DNA of 64,000 bases, from positions 372,001 to 436,000 of the forward strand of contig NZ_JASZYF010000001.1 in NCBI RefSeq assembly GCF_030317115.1. The letters run 5' to 3'. The notes under the pieces are model-generated. The model was not told the DNA's origin and ran no database searches. It was given only the letters and a program-made list of their open reading frames with translations. Position numbers and translations under genes: made by a program. Shown here one piece after another: positions 8,549-19,257 of the stretch. Positions within the stretch are counted from its first letter, which is position 1. Every line of letters starts with the position of its first letter. Source of the DNA: Variovorax gracilis. Lineage in GTDB: Bacteria > Pseudomonadota > Gammaproteobacteria > Burkholderiales > Burkholderiaceae_C.

Positions 8549-8914
8549 ATGGCCTCGCAGGGCATCGTCCTTTTTGCGCACGGATCGCGCGACGAACGCT
8601 GGCGGGCCCCGGTGGAGGCCGTTGCTCGCCGGGTCGCGGAACTGGATCCGTCCGCCCGGGTCGCATGCGCCTATCTCGAACTGATCGAGCCCGATTTGCG
8701 CACGGCTGCCGCTCGGCTCGTCGAAGCTGGCGTGGATGCGGTCCGGGTCATCCCGCTTTTCCTCGGGATGGGCAAGCACGTGCGCGAGGACCTGCCTCGC
8801 CTGTTGGAAGACTTGCGCGCCTTGCATCCGGCGGTGTCGTTTTCGCTGAAATCTGCGGTGGGCGAGGAGCCCGACGTGATTGAATTGCTCGCTAGAAAGG
8901 CGTTGGATTCCTGA
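8549..8914 (+). CDS. cbiX: Short CbiX-type sirohydrochlorin chelatase
   Basis: A 121-residue single-domain class II chelatase. Two candidate catalytic histidines are visible: H11 in LFAHGSRDERW, and one in GMGKHVREDLP after the PLFLG strand. The length matches the short, homodimeric CbiX-S form, which inserts Co or Fe into sirohydrochlorin on the way to cobalamin or siroheme. It starts 2 nt after the lptG stop and lies immediately before cysB, a sulfur-assimilation regulator. Siroheme is the cofactor of sulfite reductase, so a role in siroheme synthesis is attractive, but the metal cannot be told from sequence. Confidence 0.85.
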   Translation: MASQGIVLFAHGSRDERWRAPVEAVARRVAELDPSARVACAYLELIEPDLRTAAARLVEAGVDAVRVIPLFLGMGKHVREDLPRLLEDLRALHPAVSFSLKSAVGEEPDVIELLARKALDS

Positions 8915-8977
8915 ATTTCCGGTGATTTTCATAGACTCCGAAGGCATAATGAATGCCGAATTAAGACGGAATTTGTT

Positions 8978-9919
8978 ATGAATCTTCACCAGTTCAAGTT
9001 TGTCCAGGAGGCGGTTCGGCGCAACCTGAACCTGACGGAAGCAGCCAAGGCGCTGCACACCTCGCAGCCGGGGGTCTCCAAGGCGATCATCGAACTCGAG
9101 GAAGAACTGGGCGTGGAAATCTTCGCCCGGCATGGCAAGCGCCTCAAGCGCGTGACCGAACCCGGCCAGCACGTGCTCGCCAGCATCGAGCTGATCATGC
9201 GCGAGGTCGGCAACCTGAAGCGGATCGGCGAACAGTTCAGCGCCCAGGACAGCGGCACGCTCTCCATCGCCACCACCCACACCCAGGCGCGCTACGTGCT
9301 GCCGGTGCCCGTGGCCAAGCTGCGCGAGGCTTACCCGAAGGTGAATGTCAGCCTGCACCAGGGCTCTCCCGATCAGGTCGCGCGCATGGTCATCGACGAA
9401 ATCGCCGAGATCGGCATCGCCACCGAATCGCTCGCCGACTACGCCGAGCTCGTGACCATGCCCTGCTACGAGTGGCAGCATGTCCTGGTGCTGCCCAAGG
9501 GCCACCCGCTCGCCGACAAGGAACGCATCTCGCTGGAAGACCTGGCGCACGAGCCGATCATCACCTACCACCCCTCCTTCACCGGCCGCACGCGCATCGA
9601 CCATGCCTTCGCGCAAAAGAAGCTCACGCCCCGGATCGCGCTGGAGGCCATCGATTCCGACGTCATCAAGACCTATGTGCGGCTCGGGCTCGGCGTCGGC
9701 ATCGTGGCCGAGATGGCGGTGCGCGACGACTCCAACGCAGATCTGGTCGTGCGCCCGATGGGGCACATCTTCGGCGTCAACATCGCGCGCGTGGCGTTCA
9801 AGCGCAGCGCCTACCTGCGCAACTTCGTCTTCAAATTCGCCGAGCTGCTTTCGGAGCGGCTCGATCGCAACCTGATCGCCAAGGCATTGAGCGGTCACAA
9901 CCAGGACTACGAATTGTGA
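8978..9919 (+). CDS. cysB: LysR-family regulator CysB
   Basis: A 313-residue LysR-type transcription factor. The winged HTH covers residues 1-60 (MNLHQFKFVQEAVRRN, LTEAAKALHTSQPGVSKAI), and the rest is an effector-binding domain with the CysB-like THTQARYVLP and HQGSPDQV motifs. CysB proteins activate cysteine/sulfate assimilation genes in response to N-acetylserine; the related Cbl has the same fold, so the name rests on overall motif similarity. The upstream 60 nt contain CATAAT, a possible -10. The stop overlaps the GTG of the following aminotransferase gene, an unusual coupling of regulator and enzyme. Confidence 0.88.
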   Translation: MNLHQFKFVQEAVRRNLNLTEAAKALHTSQPGVSKAIIELEEELGVEIFARHGKRLKRVTEPGQHVLASIELIMREVGNLKRIGEQFSAQDSGTLSIATTHTQARYVLPVPVAKLREAYPKVNVSLHQGSPDQVARMVIDEIAEIGIATESLADYAELVTMPCYEWQHVLVLPKGHPLADKERISLEDLAHEPIITYHPSFTGRTRIDHAFAQKKLTPRIALEAIDSDVIKTYVRLGLGVGIVAEMAVRDDSNADLVVRPMGHIFGVNIARVAFKRSAYLRNFVFKFAELLSERLDRNLIAKALSGHNQDYEL

Positions 9920-11085
9920 GCACCGCGATCGCCGCCCGTACACCCGACGTCAAGACCAAGCTGCCCGCCGTCGGCACGACCATCTTCACCGTCATGTCGG
10001 CGCTGGCCGCCGAGAAGAACGCGGTGAACCTCGGCCAGGGCTTTCCGGACTTCGGTTGCGACCCGAAGCTGCTGCAGGCCGTCACCGACGCGATGGCGGC
10101 CGGCCACAACCAGTATCCGCCGATGCCCGGCATCCTTCCGTTGCGCGAGGCGATCGCCTCGAAGATCGCAACGCTGTACGGGCACAGCTATGACGCGCAG
10201 AGCGAAATCACCGTCACGGCCGGCGCCACGCAGGCGATCATCACCGCGATCCTCGCCGTGGTGCGTCCGGGTGACGAAGTCATCGTGCTGGAGCCCTGCT
10301 ACGACAGCTACGTGCCCAACATCGACCTGGCCGGCGGCACTGTGGTGCGCGTACCGCTGACGCCCGGCACCTTCCGTCCCGACTTCGGCAAGATCGCGGC
10401 GGCGATCACGCCGCGCACGCGCGCGATCATCGTCAACACGCCCCACAACCCGAGCGCCACGGTGTGGACCGAAGCCGAGATGCGCCAGCTCGAAGAACTG
10501 CTGGCACCCACCGACGTGCTGGTGATCAGCGACGAGGTCTACGAGCACATGGTCTACACCGGCGCGCGCCACGAAAGCGCCGCGCGCTTCCCCGGCCTGG
10601 CCGCGCGGAGCTTCATCGTGAGCAGCTTCGGCAAGACCTACCACGTGACCGGCTGGAAGGTCGGCTACGTGGCTGCGCCCGCAGCGCTCACCGCCGAGTT
10701 CCGCAAGGTGCACCAGTTCAACGTGTTCACCGTCAACACGCCGATGCAGCATGCGCTCGCGAGCTACATGGCCGACCCGGCGCCCTACCTCGAACTGCCT
10801 GCCTTCTATCAGCGCAAGCGCGACTTGTTCGCGGCAGGCCTCGCAAAGACACGGCTCAAGCTCCTGCCGAGCGGTGGCACCTACTTCCAGTGCGTCGACA
10901 TCAGCGACATCAGCGACCTGGGCGAGTCGGATTTCTGCCAATGGCTGACGAGCGAGATCGGCGTCGCGGCCATCCCGTTGTCAGCCTTCTACGGCGACGG
11001 ATTCGACCAGCGCGTAGTGCGCTTCTGCTTCGCCAAGAAGGACGAAACGCTGCAATCGGCCATCGAGCGGCTGGCGCGGCTCTGA
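9916..11085 (+). CDS. ybdL: PLP-dependent aminotransferase, YbdL-like (methionine aminotransferase)
   Basis: A 389-residue fold-type I aminotransferase. LPAVGTTIFTVMSALA, INTPHNPS-type (VNTPHNPSATVW) and SSFGKTYHVTGWKVGY, with the PLP lysine at K240, match E. coli YbdL closely along the whole length. That enzyme transaminates methionine, histidine and phenylalanine with 2-oxo acids. The GTG start at 9916 overlaps the cysB stop by four bases. The pairing with cysB and cbiX suggests a role in sulfur amino-acid metabolism, possibly methionine salvage (inference). The family also includes kynurenine aminotransferases. Confidence 0.85.
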   Translation: MSTAIAARTPDVKTKLPAVGTTIFTVMSALAAEKNAVNLGQGFPDFGCDPKLLQAVTDAMAAGHNQYPPMPGILPLREAIASKIATLYGHSYDAQSEITVTAGATQAIITAILAVVRPGDEVIVLEPCYDSYVPNIDLAGGTVVRVPLTPGTFRPDFGKIAAAITPRTRAIIVNTPHNPSATVWTEAEMRQLEELLAPTDVLVISDEVYEHMVYTGARHESAARFPGLAARSFIVSSFGKTYHVTGWKVGYVAAPAALTAEFRKVHQFNVFTVNTPMQHALASYMADPAPYLELPAFYQRKRDLFAAGLAKTRLKLLPSGGTYFQCVDISDISDLGESDFCQWLTSEIGVAAIPLSAFYGDGFDQRVVRFCFAKKDETLQSAIERLARL

Positions 11086-11195
11086 CACGAATGGTAGGAG
11101 AGTCCTGACCGCCGGAGGGCGCCCCTTCCGGCGATGGATTCGACCCCCAGCCCTGACCATGGACTCCTCAAAACATTCCGCCCTAGGAGAAGTCC

Positions 11196-11354
11196 ATGTC
11201 TCTCTCGTTGATTCTGCTGATCGTCCTCATTCTGCTGCTGGTGGGTGCACTGCCGAGCTGGGGCTACAGCCGCGGCTGGGGCTATGGGCCAAGCGGCGGG
11301 CTGGGCCTGGTGCTGCTGGTCGTGATCGTGTTGCTCCTCATGGGGCGCATATAA
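11196..11354 (+). CDS. DUF3309-type small membrane protein
   Basis: A 52-residue protein beginning MSLSLILLIVLILLLVGALP and ending LLLMGRI. Two hydrophobic segments are separated by a Trp/Tyr/Gly-rich stretch (SWGYSRGWGYGPSGG), the pattern of the DUF3309 family of very small membrane proteins. TAGGAGA lies 5-10 nt before the ATG. The function of the family is unknown to me. It is monocistronic and ends at a strong terminator shared with hrpA. Confidence 0.85.
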   Translation: MSLSLILLIVLILLLVGALPSWGYSRGWGYGPSGGLGLVLLVVIVLLLMGRI

Positions 11355-11379
11355 GGCCCACGCGCTTCACATTCACTGG

Positions 11380-11407
11380 AAAAGCCCGCTTCAGCGGGCT
11401 TTTTTTT
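11380..11407. terminator. Terminator between DUF3309 gene and hrpA
   Basis: AAAAGCCCGCT and AGCGGGCTTTT pair with almost no loop and are followed by a run of T on the plus strand. It follows the DUF3309 gene by 25 nt and sits 18 nt beyond the hrpA stop, so it may work in both directions. Confidence 0.9.
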
Positions 11408-11425
11408 CGTCTGCCGCCGGGCTTC

Positions 11426-14400
11426 TCAGCTTTCGAGCTGTACCCAGAGCTTATCGAGCCGCTTCACGCTGACCGGCTGCGGCGTGCGCAGTTCCTGCGC
11501 GAAGAAGCTCACGCGCAACTCTTCGAGCAACCAGCGAAATTCGCTCATCCGCTCGTCCGTCGCGCCCTTGCGTTCAGCCAGCAATCGCCAGTAGCGCTGC
11601 TCCTGCGGTCGAAGCTCGGCCAGTCGCTGCGCATCCCGCGCCGGATCGCCGCGGAGCTTGTCGAGCCTCAGCGTGATCGCCTTGAGATAGCGCGCGAAAT
11701 GCTGGAGCCGCGGCCACGGCGTGTCGGCGATGAAGCGCTTGCCCATCAACCGCTGCAACTGCTGCGCGGCGTCTGCCGTGGCCGTGGGCTGCACCTTCGT
11801 GTCCTTGATCTTGCGCGCCGCCTGCGTGTACTCGGTGAGGATCACACCGGCCAGCCGGGCGACCTCGTTCGCGATCAGCGTGAGCCGGCCGCGGCCCTCT
11901 TCCACGCGGCGCTTGAAACCCGCCTCGTCGGTCGGTAGCGGCTCCTGCAGAAAGGCGCGTTCCAACGCAACGTCAATGATCTGCGCCCGAATCTCTTCGG
12001 CGGTGCCGAGCGGCATGTACGCCACGGCCATCTTCTGCAGGTCGGGGATGTTCTTCTCGAGGTACTTGAGGGCGTCCTTCAGTTGCAGCGCGAAGAGTCG
12101 CCGCAGGCCGCTCCGGTGCTTCGCGGCTGCAACGGCCGGCTCGTCGAAGACCTCGATCGTGACCGCGTCGCCGCCATCCAGCAGCGCCGGGAATCCGATC
12201 AGCGACTGCGCGCCGCGCCGGACTTCCATCAACTCCGGGAGTTCGCCAAAGGTCCAGGCGGTATAGCGCTGGCCCGCCGGCAATGACGGGGTCTCGGGCG
12301 AATCCGGCGCGGACTTTTCCGATGACAGCGCTGCTGCACCTGGAGATCCGCCGGCCGCAGGCTTCGCGGACGCCTTGACGTTGAGCCCCGCCAGAGCCTG
12401 GAAAGCACCGCGCGCCTGCGCGCCCAGTTCCGCCTTCAAGGCGCCCAGGTTGCGCCCCATGCCGAGTTGGCGGCCGTGTTCGTCCACCACGCGCAGGTTC
12501 ATGAAGAGATGCGGCGGCAGCATGTCGAGCTTGAAGTCGGCGCGCTTCACGTCGAGGCTGGTCTGGTCGCGCACGCGCTTGAGCAAGGCGTCGGTGAGCG
12601 AACCGTGGCCGAAGACTTCCGGCGCCGCGAGCATCTCGCTCAGGCGCGCGGCCGATTCCGGCAGGGGCACCAATCGGGCCCGCGGCTTCTGCGGCAGGCT
12701 CTTGAGCAGGGCCTGCACCTTGTCCTTCAACATGCCGGTCACCAGCCATTCGCAGCGCTCCTCGCTGACCTGGTTCAGCACGAAGAGCGGCACGGTCACA
12801 GTCAGCCCGTCCTTCGCGTCGCCCGGCTCGTGCAGGTAAGTGGCAGCGCAATCGACACCGCCCAGGCGCAGGGTCGGCGGGAACGATTGCGTCGTAATGC
12901 CGGCCGCCTGGTGCCGCATCAGTTCGTCGCGTGTCAGGTACAGCAGGCGCGGCTGCGCCTTCGACTGCTGGCGGTACCAGTTCTCGAAGGTGATGCCGCT
13001 CGCGACATCCGGCGGCAACTGGGCGTCGTAGAAGGCGTAGATCAGTTCGTCATCGACCAGAACGTCCTGACGCCGCGACTTGTGCTCCAGGCCCTCCACC
13101 TCGCGTACCAGCTTGCGATTGGCCGCGAGGAAAGGCAGCTTGCTCTCCCATTGGCCGCCGACGAGCGCTTCGCGAATGAAGATCTCGCGCGCTGCGACCG
13201 GGTCGACCTTGCTGAAGTCGACGCGCCGCCCGCTGTACACCACGAGCCCGTAGAGGGTCGCCCGTTCCAGCGCCGCGACCTGGGCACCCTTCTTCTCCCA
13301 ATGCGGATCGAGCAACTGCTTCTTGAGCAGATGCCCGGCGACCTGTTCGAGCCACTGCGGCTCGATGTTCGCGATGCCGCGCCCGAACAGACGCGTGGTT
13401 TCGACCAGTTCGGCACAGACGATCCAGCGTCCCGGCTTCTTCTTCAGGTGCGCGCCCGGATGCCGGTAGAACTTGATGCCGCGCGCACCGAGGTAGGCCT
13501 CGTCGTCCTCGAGCTTCCAGCCGACGTTGCCGAGCAGGCCCGAGAGCATGGAGAGGTGCAGGGGCTCGTAGCCGGCGGGCTCGGTGTTGATGCGCCACTT
13601 GTGCTCGGTGACGACGGTCAGCAATTGCGAGTGGATGTCGCGCCATTCGCGCACGCGCCGGACGTTGATGAAGTTCTGGCGCAGCAGCTGTTCGTACTGG
13701 CGGTTGCTGAGCTTGTGAGTAGGGGTCGTGCCCCCACCGCGTGCCTCGATGATCCATTTCCAAAGCCGCAAGTACCCGCTGAACTCGCTCTTCTCGTCAT
13801 CGAACTTCGAATGCGCCTGGTCCGCCTGCTGCTGCGCCTCCATGGGGCGATCGCGAACATCCTGGACCGACAAGGCACTGGCGATCACCAGCACCTCTTC
13901 GAGGGCACCGCGCGTGCGGGCCTCCAGGATCATCCGGCCGACGCGCGGATCGAGCGGCAGCCGGGACAGTTCGACGCCCGTCGGCGTGAGCTCGTTCGCG
14001 TCGTCCACCGCACCGAGTTCGTTGAGCAGTTGGTACCCGTCGGCGATCGCACGCCGCTGCGGCGCTTCAAGAAACGGAAAGCGCTCGACGTCACCCAGGT
14101 GCAGAGACTTCATCCGCAGGATCACGCCTGCGAGCGACGAACGCAGGATTTCCGGATCGGTGAAGCGCGGCCGGCCTTCGAAGTCCTTCTCGTCGTAGAG
14201 CCGGATGCAGATACCGTTGGCCACCCGGCCGCAACGGCCCGCGCGCTGGTTGGCCGCCGCCTGGCTGATCGGCTCGACCAGCAGCTGCTCGACCTTGCTG
14301 CGGAAGCTGTAGCGCTTGACCCGCGCGGTGCCGGCGTCGATCACATAGCGGATGCCCGGTACCGTCAGCGAGGTTTCGGCGACGTTGGTGGCCAGCACGA

Positions 14401-15286
14401 TGCGGCGGCCGGTGTGGCCGTCGAAGATTCGGTCCTGCTCGGCCTGGGAGAGGCGGGCGAACAGCGGCAGCACCTCGGCGCTGCGCATCAGCGGCTGATG
14501 GCTCAGGTGCTTGCGCAGATGGTCGGCCGCCTCGCGGATCTCGCGCTCGCCGGGTAGGAAGACCAGGATGTCGCCCGCGTTGTGCGGATCGCGCCAGAGT
14601 TCGTCCACGCCGTCGGCGATGGCGTCATTGAGGTCGTAGTCGCGCGATTCCTCGAAAGGCCTGTAGCGCTGCTCCACCGGGAAGGTCCGCCCCGACACCA
14701 TGATCGTCGGCGCGGGCCCCTTCGCCGAGGCGAAATGCTGCGCAAAGCGATCCGCATCGATGGTCGCCGAGGTCACGATCACCTTCAGATCCGGCCGGCG
14801 CGGCAGGATCTCGCGCAGGTAGCCCAGCAGGAAGTCGATGTTCAGCGAGCGCTCGTGCGCTTCGTCGATGATGAGCGTGTCGTACGCCTTGAGGAGCGGA
14901 TCGGTCTGCGTCTCCGCCAACAGGATGCCGTCGGTCATCAGCTTGACCGACGCGTCGCGCGACAGCCGATCCTGGAAACGCACCTTGTAGCCAACCACAT
15001 CGCCCAGCGGCGTCTTCAGCTCCTCGGCGATGCGCTTGGCGACCGACGACGCCGCAATGCGGCGCGGCTGGGTATGGCCGATCAGCCGGCCCTTGCCCGG
15101 CGAGGCGTTGAGCTTGCCTCGCCCCAGCGCCAGAGCGATCTTGGGCAACTGCGTGGTCTTGCCCGACCCGGTCTCGCCACAGACGATCACGACCTGGTTC
15201 GCCGCGATGGCGGCCATGATTTCGTCGCGCCGGGCCGACACCGGCAGGGATTCGGGGAACTCGATTCGAAGTGGAGGCGAAGACAA
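11426..15286 (-). CDS. hrpA: ATP-dependent RNA helicase HrpA
   Basis: A 1286-residue DEAH-box helicase, the usual size for HrpA. Walker A is GETGSGKT at 37-44, and the DEAH box lies at 141-144 within TLIIDEAHERSLNID. QRAGRCGR (motif VI) follows in the second RecA domain. Winged-helix, ratchet and OB domains come next, and then the long C-terminal extension typical of HrpA. In E. coli HrpA acts in fimbrial mRNA processing and in rescue of stalled or collided ribosomes. It is divergent from argA, with only 67 nt between the start codons. Confidence 0.95.
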   Translation of the reverse strand: MSSPPLRIEFPESLPVSARRDEIMAAIAANQVVIVCGETGSGKTTQLPKIALALGRGKLNASPGKGRLIGHTQPRRIAASSVAKRIAEELKTPLGDVVGYKVRFQDRLSRDASVKLMTDGILLAETQTDPLLKAYDTLIIDEAHERSLNIDFLLGYLREILPRRPDLKVIVTSATIDADRFAQHFASAKGPAPTIMVSGRTFPVEQRYRPFEESRDYDLNDAIADGVDELWRDPHNAGDILVFLPGEREIREAADHLRKHLSHQPLMRSAEVLPLFARLSQAEQDRIFDGHTGRRIVLATNVAETSLTVPGIRYVIDAGTARVKRYSFRSKVEQLLVEPISQAAANQRAGRCGRVANGICIRLYDEKDFEGRPRFTDPEILRSSLAGVILRMKSLHLGDVERFPFLEAPQRRAIADGYQLLNELGAVDDANELTPTGVELSRLPLDPRVGRMILEARTRGALEEVLVIASALSVQDVRDRPMEAQQQADQAHSKFDDEKSEFSGYLRLWKWIIEARGGGTTPTHKLSNRQYEQLLRQNFINVRRVREWRDIHSQLLTVVTEHKWRINTEPAGYEPLHLSMLSGLLGNVGWKLEDDEAYLGARGIKFYRHPGAHLKKKPGRWIVCAELVETTRLFGRGIANIEPQWLEQVAGHLLKKQLLDPHWEKKGAQVAALERATLYGLVVYSGRRVDFSKVDPVAAREIFIREALVGGQWESKLPFLAANRKLVREVEGLEHKSRRQDVLVDDELIYAFYDAQLPPDVASGITFENWYRQQSKAQPRLLYLTRDELMRHQAAGITTQSFPPTLRLGGVDCAATYLHEPGDAKDGLTVTVPLFVLNQVSEERCEWLVTGMLKDKVQALLKSLPQKPRARLVPLPESAARLSEMLAAPEVFGHGSLTDALLKRVRDQTSLDVKRADFKLDMLPPHLFMNLRVVDEHGRQLGMGRNLGALKAELGAQARGAFQALAGLNVKASAKPAAGGSPGAAALSSEKSAPDSPETPSLPAGQRYTAWTFGELPELMEVRRGAQSLIGFPALLDGGDAVTIEVFDEPAVAAAKHRSGLRRLFALQLKDALKYLEKNIPDLQKMAVAYMPLGTAEEIRAQIIDVALERAFLQEPLPTDEAGFKRRVEEGRGRLTLIANEVARLAGVILTEYTQAARKIKDTKVQPTATADAAQQLQRLMGKRFIADTPWPRLQHFARYLKAITLRLDKLRGDPARDAQRLAELRPQEQRYWRLLAERKGATDERMSEFRWLLEELRVSFFAQELRTPQPVSVKRLDKLWVQLES

Positions 15287-15353
15287 GGCGGGCAGTTCGG
15301 GGAAAATCGCCGATTATCTTGCGCCCGGCCCTTCCGCCTCCCCTACCCCGCCA

Positions 15354-16700
15354 ATGTCCACCGTCTTCAACTTCACCTTCGTCCCCTGGTTTCGCTCGGT
15401 GGCACCCTACATCCACATGCATCGCGGCAAGACCTTCGTGGTCGCGATGGCCGGCGAGGCGATCGCGGCCGGCAAGCTGCAGAACATCGCCCAGGACCTG
15501 GCCCTGATCCAGAGCATGGGCGTCAAGGTGGTGCTGGTGCACGGCTTCCGCCCCCAGGTCAACGAGCAGTTGCGCGCCAAGGGCCACGAGGCAAGGTACT
15601 CCCACGGCATGCGCATCACCGACGAGGTGGCGCTGGACTGCGCGCAGGAGGCCGCCGGCCAGCTGCGCTACGAGATCGAGGCCGCCTTCAGCCAGGGCCT
15701 GCCGAACACGCCGATGGCCGGCTCCACGATCCGCGTCATCTCGGGCAACTTCATCACTGCGCGGCCGGTCGGTGTGGTCGACGGCGTCGACTTCCAGCAT
15801 TCGGGACTGGTGCGCAAGGTCGATGCGGCTGGCATCCGGCGCGCGCTGGATTTCGGCGCAATGGTGCTGATGTCCCCCTTCGGCTTCTCGCCCACCGGCG
15901 AGGCCTTCAACCTGACGATGGAAGAGGTTGCGACCAGCGTGGCGATCTCGATCCAGGCCGACAAGCTGATCTTCCTGTCCGAGATTCCCGGGATTCCGCT
16001 GGACACCAGCTTGCCGGTCAGCGAGGACAACCCGATCGACACCGAATTGCCGCTCGACACGGCGAAGAAGCTTCTGGAGTCGCTCTCGCCTCCGCAGCGG
16101 CCGACGGACACTGCCTTCTACCTGCAGCATTGCGTGAAGGCCTGCGAGGCAGGCGTGGAGCGCAACCACATCCTGCCTTTCAGCGTGGACGGCTCGCTGT
16201 TGCTGGAGGTGTACGTGCACGACGGCATCGGCACCATGGTGATCGACGAGAAGCTCGAATCGCTGCGCGAAGCGACGGCGGACGACATCGGCGGCATCCT
16301 GCAGCTCATCGAGCCCTTCGAGCGAGACGGCACGCTGGTGAAGCGCAGCCGCACCGAGATCGAGCGCGACGTCGGCCAGTACACGGTGATCGAGCACGAC
16401 GGCGTGATTTTCGGCTGTGCGGCGCTCTACCCCTACCCCGAAGCCAAGACGGCGGAGATGGCGGCGCTGACCGTGTCGCCCCAGTCGCAGGCGCAGGGCG
16501 ACGGCGAACGCATCCTCAAGCGGATCGAACAACGGGCCAAGGCCCAGGGCCTGGAAAGCATCTTCGTGCTGACGACGCGCACCATGCACTGGTTCCTGAA
16601 GCGGGGTTTCCAGCAGGTCAACCCTGACTGGCTGCCCGAGGCCCGAAAGCGCAAGTACAACTGGGACCGCAAGAGCCAGGTGCTGGTCAAGAAGCTCTGA
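15354..16700 (+). CDS. argA: N-acetylglutamate synthase
   Basis: A 448-residue enzyme of the classic two-domain ArgA type. An amino-acid-kinase domain (about residues 1-280, with KVVLVHGFRPQVN and ISGNFITARPVGVVDG) is followed by a GNAT acetyltransferase domain (about 295-448, with AALTVSPQSQAQGDGERIL). It makes N-acetylglutamate from acetyl-CoA and glutamate, the first step of arginine synthesis, and family members are inhibited by arginine through the kinase-like domain. The ATG at 15354 (MSTVFNFTFVPWFRS) is chosen because the upstream frame is antisense to hrpA. Confidence 0.95.
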   Translation: MSTVFNFTFVPWFRSVAPYIHMHRGKTFVVAMAGEAIAAGKLQNIAQDLALIQSMGVKVVLVHGFRPQVNEQLRAKGHEARYSHGMRITDEVALDCAQEAAGQLRYEIEAAFSQGLPNTPMAGSTIRVISGNFITARPVGVVDGVDFQHSGLVRKVDAAGIRRALDFGAMVLMSPFGFSPTGEAFNLTMEEVATSVAISIQADKLIFLSEIPGIPLDTSLPVSEDNPIDTELPLDTAKKLLESLSPPQRPTDTAFYLQHCVKACEAGVERNHILPFSVDGSLLLEVYVHDGIGTMVIDEKLESLREATADDIGGILQLIEPFERDGTLVKRSRTEIERDVGQYTVIEHDGVIFGCAALYPYPEAKTAEMAALTVSPQSQAQGDGERILKRIEQRAKAQGLESIFVLTTRTMHWFLKRGFQQVNPDWLPEARKRKYNWDRKSQVLVKKL

Positions 16701-16730
16701 ATTGCGGCGCACATCACCGAGGAGAACGCG

Positions 16731-17132
16731 ATGTTTCCATGGCTCTGGTTCTGGTCCCCGACCTTGCACTTTCCGTTCAGCGGCAGCGTGGCGCAGCAGA
16801 TCGAGCCGGATACGAGCTGGTTCTTCGCGGGAATTCCCCCCTGGGCGGGCAACGGCGAGCTGGAAAAGAAGGCCTTCGACGTTGCCAGCTACGGGCGGCA
16901 AATTGGCTGGATCACGGAAGTGCTGCTGGCCGACAAGCAATACAAGTCGGTCACCCCGGCTCAGGGTGCCGATTCCCTCGACAAGCTTCAGAAGGCCTAC
17001 GACAAGATCGAGGCCGCCAAGAAGCAAAGCCGCGCCGAGATCGCCGATGCAGCGGCCTCGGCGCTCGCCAGGCTGCGGGAAGCCGATCCCGACGCCTATG
17101 ACCGCCTGCTGGCGCTCGCGGCCAGGCCCTGA
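16731..17132 (+). CDS. Hypothetical protein between argA and dapC
   Basis: A 133-residue protein with a Trp/Pro-rich N-terminal part ([31 protein letters not shown]) and a helical C-terminal half rich in Lys, Ala and Glu ([20 protein letters not shown]). GGAGAAC precedes the ATG. No known domain is recognised. It lies 30 nt after argA on the same strand and probably belongs to its transcript. Confidence 0.75.
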   Translation: MFPWLWFWSPTLHFPFSGSVAQQIEPDTSWFFAGIPPWAGNGELEKKAFDVASYGRQIGWITEVLLADKQYKSVTPAQGADSLDKLQKAYDKIEAAKKQSRAEIADAAASALARLREADPDAYDRLLALAARP

Positions 17133-17136
17133 TAAT
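17131..17136 (+). promoter_or_regulatory. -10-like hexamer directly before dapC
   Basis: GATAAT ends 8 nt before the dapC ATG and overlaps the stop codon of the preceding gene. If used, transcription would begin at or next to the start codon, giving a leaderless mRNA. No clear -35 element is visible. Confidence 0.35.
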
Positions 17137-17144
17137 CCAGGCCC

Positions 17145-18344
17145 ATGAATCCCCTGCTCGCCAAACTGCAGCCTTACCCGTTCGAGCGGCTGCGCCAACT
17201 CTTCGCGGGCGTCACGCCGAACCCCGAATTCGCCCCCATCAGCCTGGGCATCGGCGAACCCAAGCACCCCACGCCGGCGTTCATCAAGGAAACCCTGTCC
17301 AACAGCCTCGGCGCGCTCGCCGTGTATCCGGCGACGGCTGGCGAACTCAAGCTGCGCGAGTCGTTCACGGGCTGGCTGCAGCGTCGATACGACCTGGCGC
17401 TGGACCCGGCCACGCAGGTGCTGCCGGTCAACGGGTCGCGCGAGGCCCTGTTTGCGCTGGCGCAGACGGTGATCGATTCCAGCAAATCGCCGGCGCCCGT
17501 GGTGCTGTCGCCCAATCCCTTCTATCAAATCTACGAAGGCGCGGCCTTCTTGTCGGGCGCGGAGCCCTACTACGTGCCCAGCGTGGCGGCGCGCAACTTT
17601 GCCGTCGACTGGGACAGCGTGCCCGCCGAGGTCTGGGCACGCACCCAGCTCGTCTTCGTCTGCTCGCCGGGCAACCCGACCGGGGCCGTCATGCCGCTGG
17701 ACGAGTGGCAGAAGCTCTTCGCGCTGTCGGATCGCCACGGCTTCGTGATTGCGGCCGACGAGTGCTACAGCGAGATCTATTTCCGCGACGAACCGCCGCT
17801 CGGCGGACTCGAGGCCGCGGCGAAACTGGGCCGCAGCGATTTCCGCAACCTCATCGCCCTCACCTCGCTGTCCAAGCGCAGCAACGTACCCGGACTGCGC
17901 AGCGGCTTCGTGGCTGGCGATTCGGCCATCATCAAGTCTTTCCTGCTCTATCGCACCTATCACGGCAGCGCCATGAGCGGCACGGTGGCCGCAGCCAGCA
18001 TCGCGGCATGGAACGACGAGACCCACGTGATCGAGAACCGCGCCCAGTACCGCGCCAAGTTCGCCGCCGTCACGCCCTTGCTCGAATCCGTGCTCGACGT
18101 TCGCCTGCCGGACGCCAGCTTCTACCTCTGGGCCGGCGTCCCGGCCTCGTGGAAAGGCGACGACCAGGGCTTCGCCCGTGCGCTCTACGCTCAATACAAT
18201 GTGACGGTGCTGCCCGGCAGTTACCTCGCCCGCGACGTAGCCGGCGCCAATCCGGGCCGCGGGCGCATCCGAATGGCGCTGGTCGCCGACACGGCCGAAT
18301 GCACCGAGGCCGCGCAACGCATCGTGAACTTCATCCAGAACTGA
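17145..18344 (+). CDS. dapC: Succinyldiaminopimelate transaminase
   Basis: A 399-residue fold-type I aminotransferase. [18 protein letters not shown] near residue 37, [25 protein letters not shown] and [16 protein letters not shown] (the PLP lysine is the K of LSK) fit DapC. The enzyme converts N-succinyl-2-amino-6-ketopimelate to N-succinyl-LL-DAP in the lysine/peptidoglycan pathway. The next gene is dapD and dapE follows one gene later, so the succinylase branch is clustered. Some genomes annotate the same protein as an ArgD-like enzyme, but the dap context settles it. Confidence 0.93.
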   Translation: MNPLLAKLQPYPFERLRQLFAGVTPNPEFAPISLGIGEPKHPTPAFIKETLSNSLGALAVYPATAGELKLRESFTGWLQRRYDLALDPATQVLPVNGSREALFALAQTVIDSSKSPAPVVLSPNPFYQIYEGAAFLSGAEPYYVPSVAARNFAVDWDSVPAEVWARTQLVFVCSPGNPTGAVMPLDEWQKLFALSDRHGFVIAADECYSEIYFRDEPPLGGLEAAAKLGRSDFRNLIALTSLSKRSNVPGLRSGFVAGDSAIIKSFLLYRTYHGSAMSGTVAAASIAAWNDETHVIENRAQYRAKFAAVTPLLESVLDVRLPDASFYLWAGVPASWKGDDQGFARALYAQYNVTVLPGSYLARDVAGANPGRGRIRMALVADTAECTEAAQRIVNFIQN

Positions 18345-18352
18345 GTTTTTCC

Positions 18353-19177
<825 letters not shown>

Positions 19178-19257
19178 GAGCCCAAGAGGAAGCCGGCCGC
19201 CTGAGGGGGCGGCACGGTGGCCGTGTTTCACAACCACAACGCTGAGGAGAAATGCCG

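Noticed and set aside
12467-14557. Plus-strand open frame of 696 codons inside hrpA
   Set aside because: Lies wholly within hrpA, whose helicase motifs are unambiguous; no family features of its own.
14625-18317. Minus-strand open frame of 1230 codons covering parts of hrpA, argA and dapC
   Set aside because: It is antisense to well-identified genes over most of its length, is full of Arg/Gly/His-rich low-information sequence, and has no recognisable domain. Long antisense frames are expected at this GC content.
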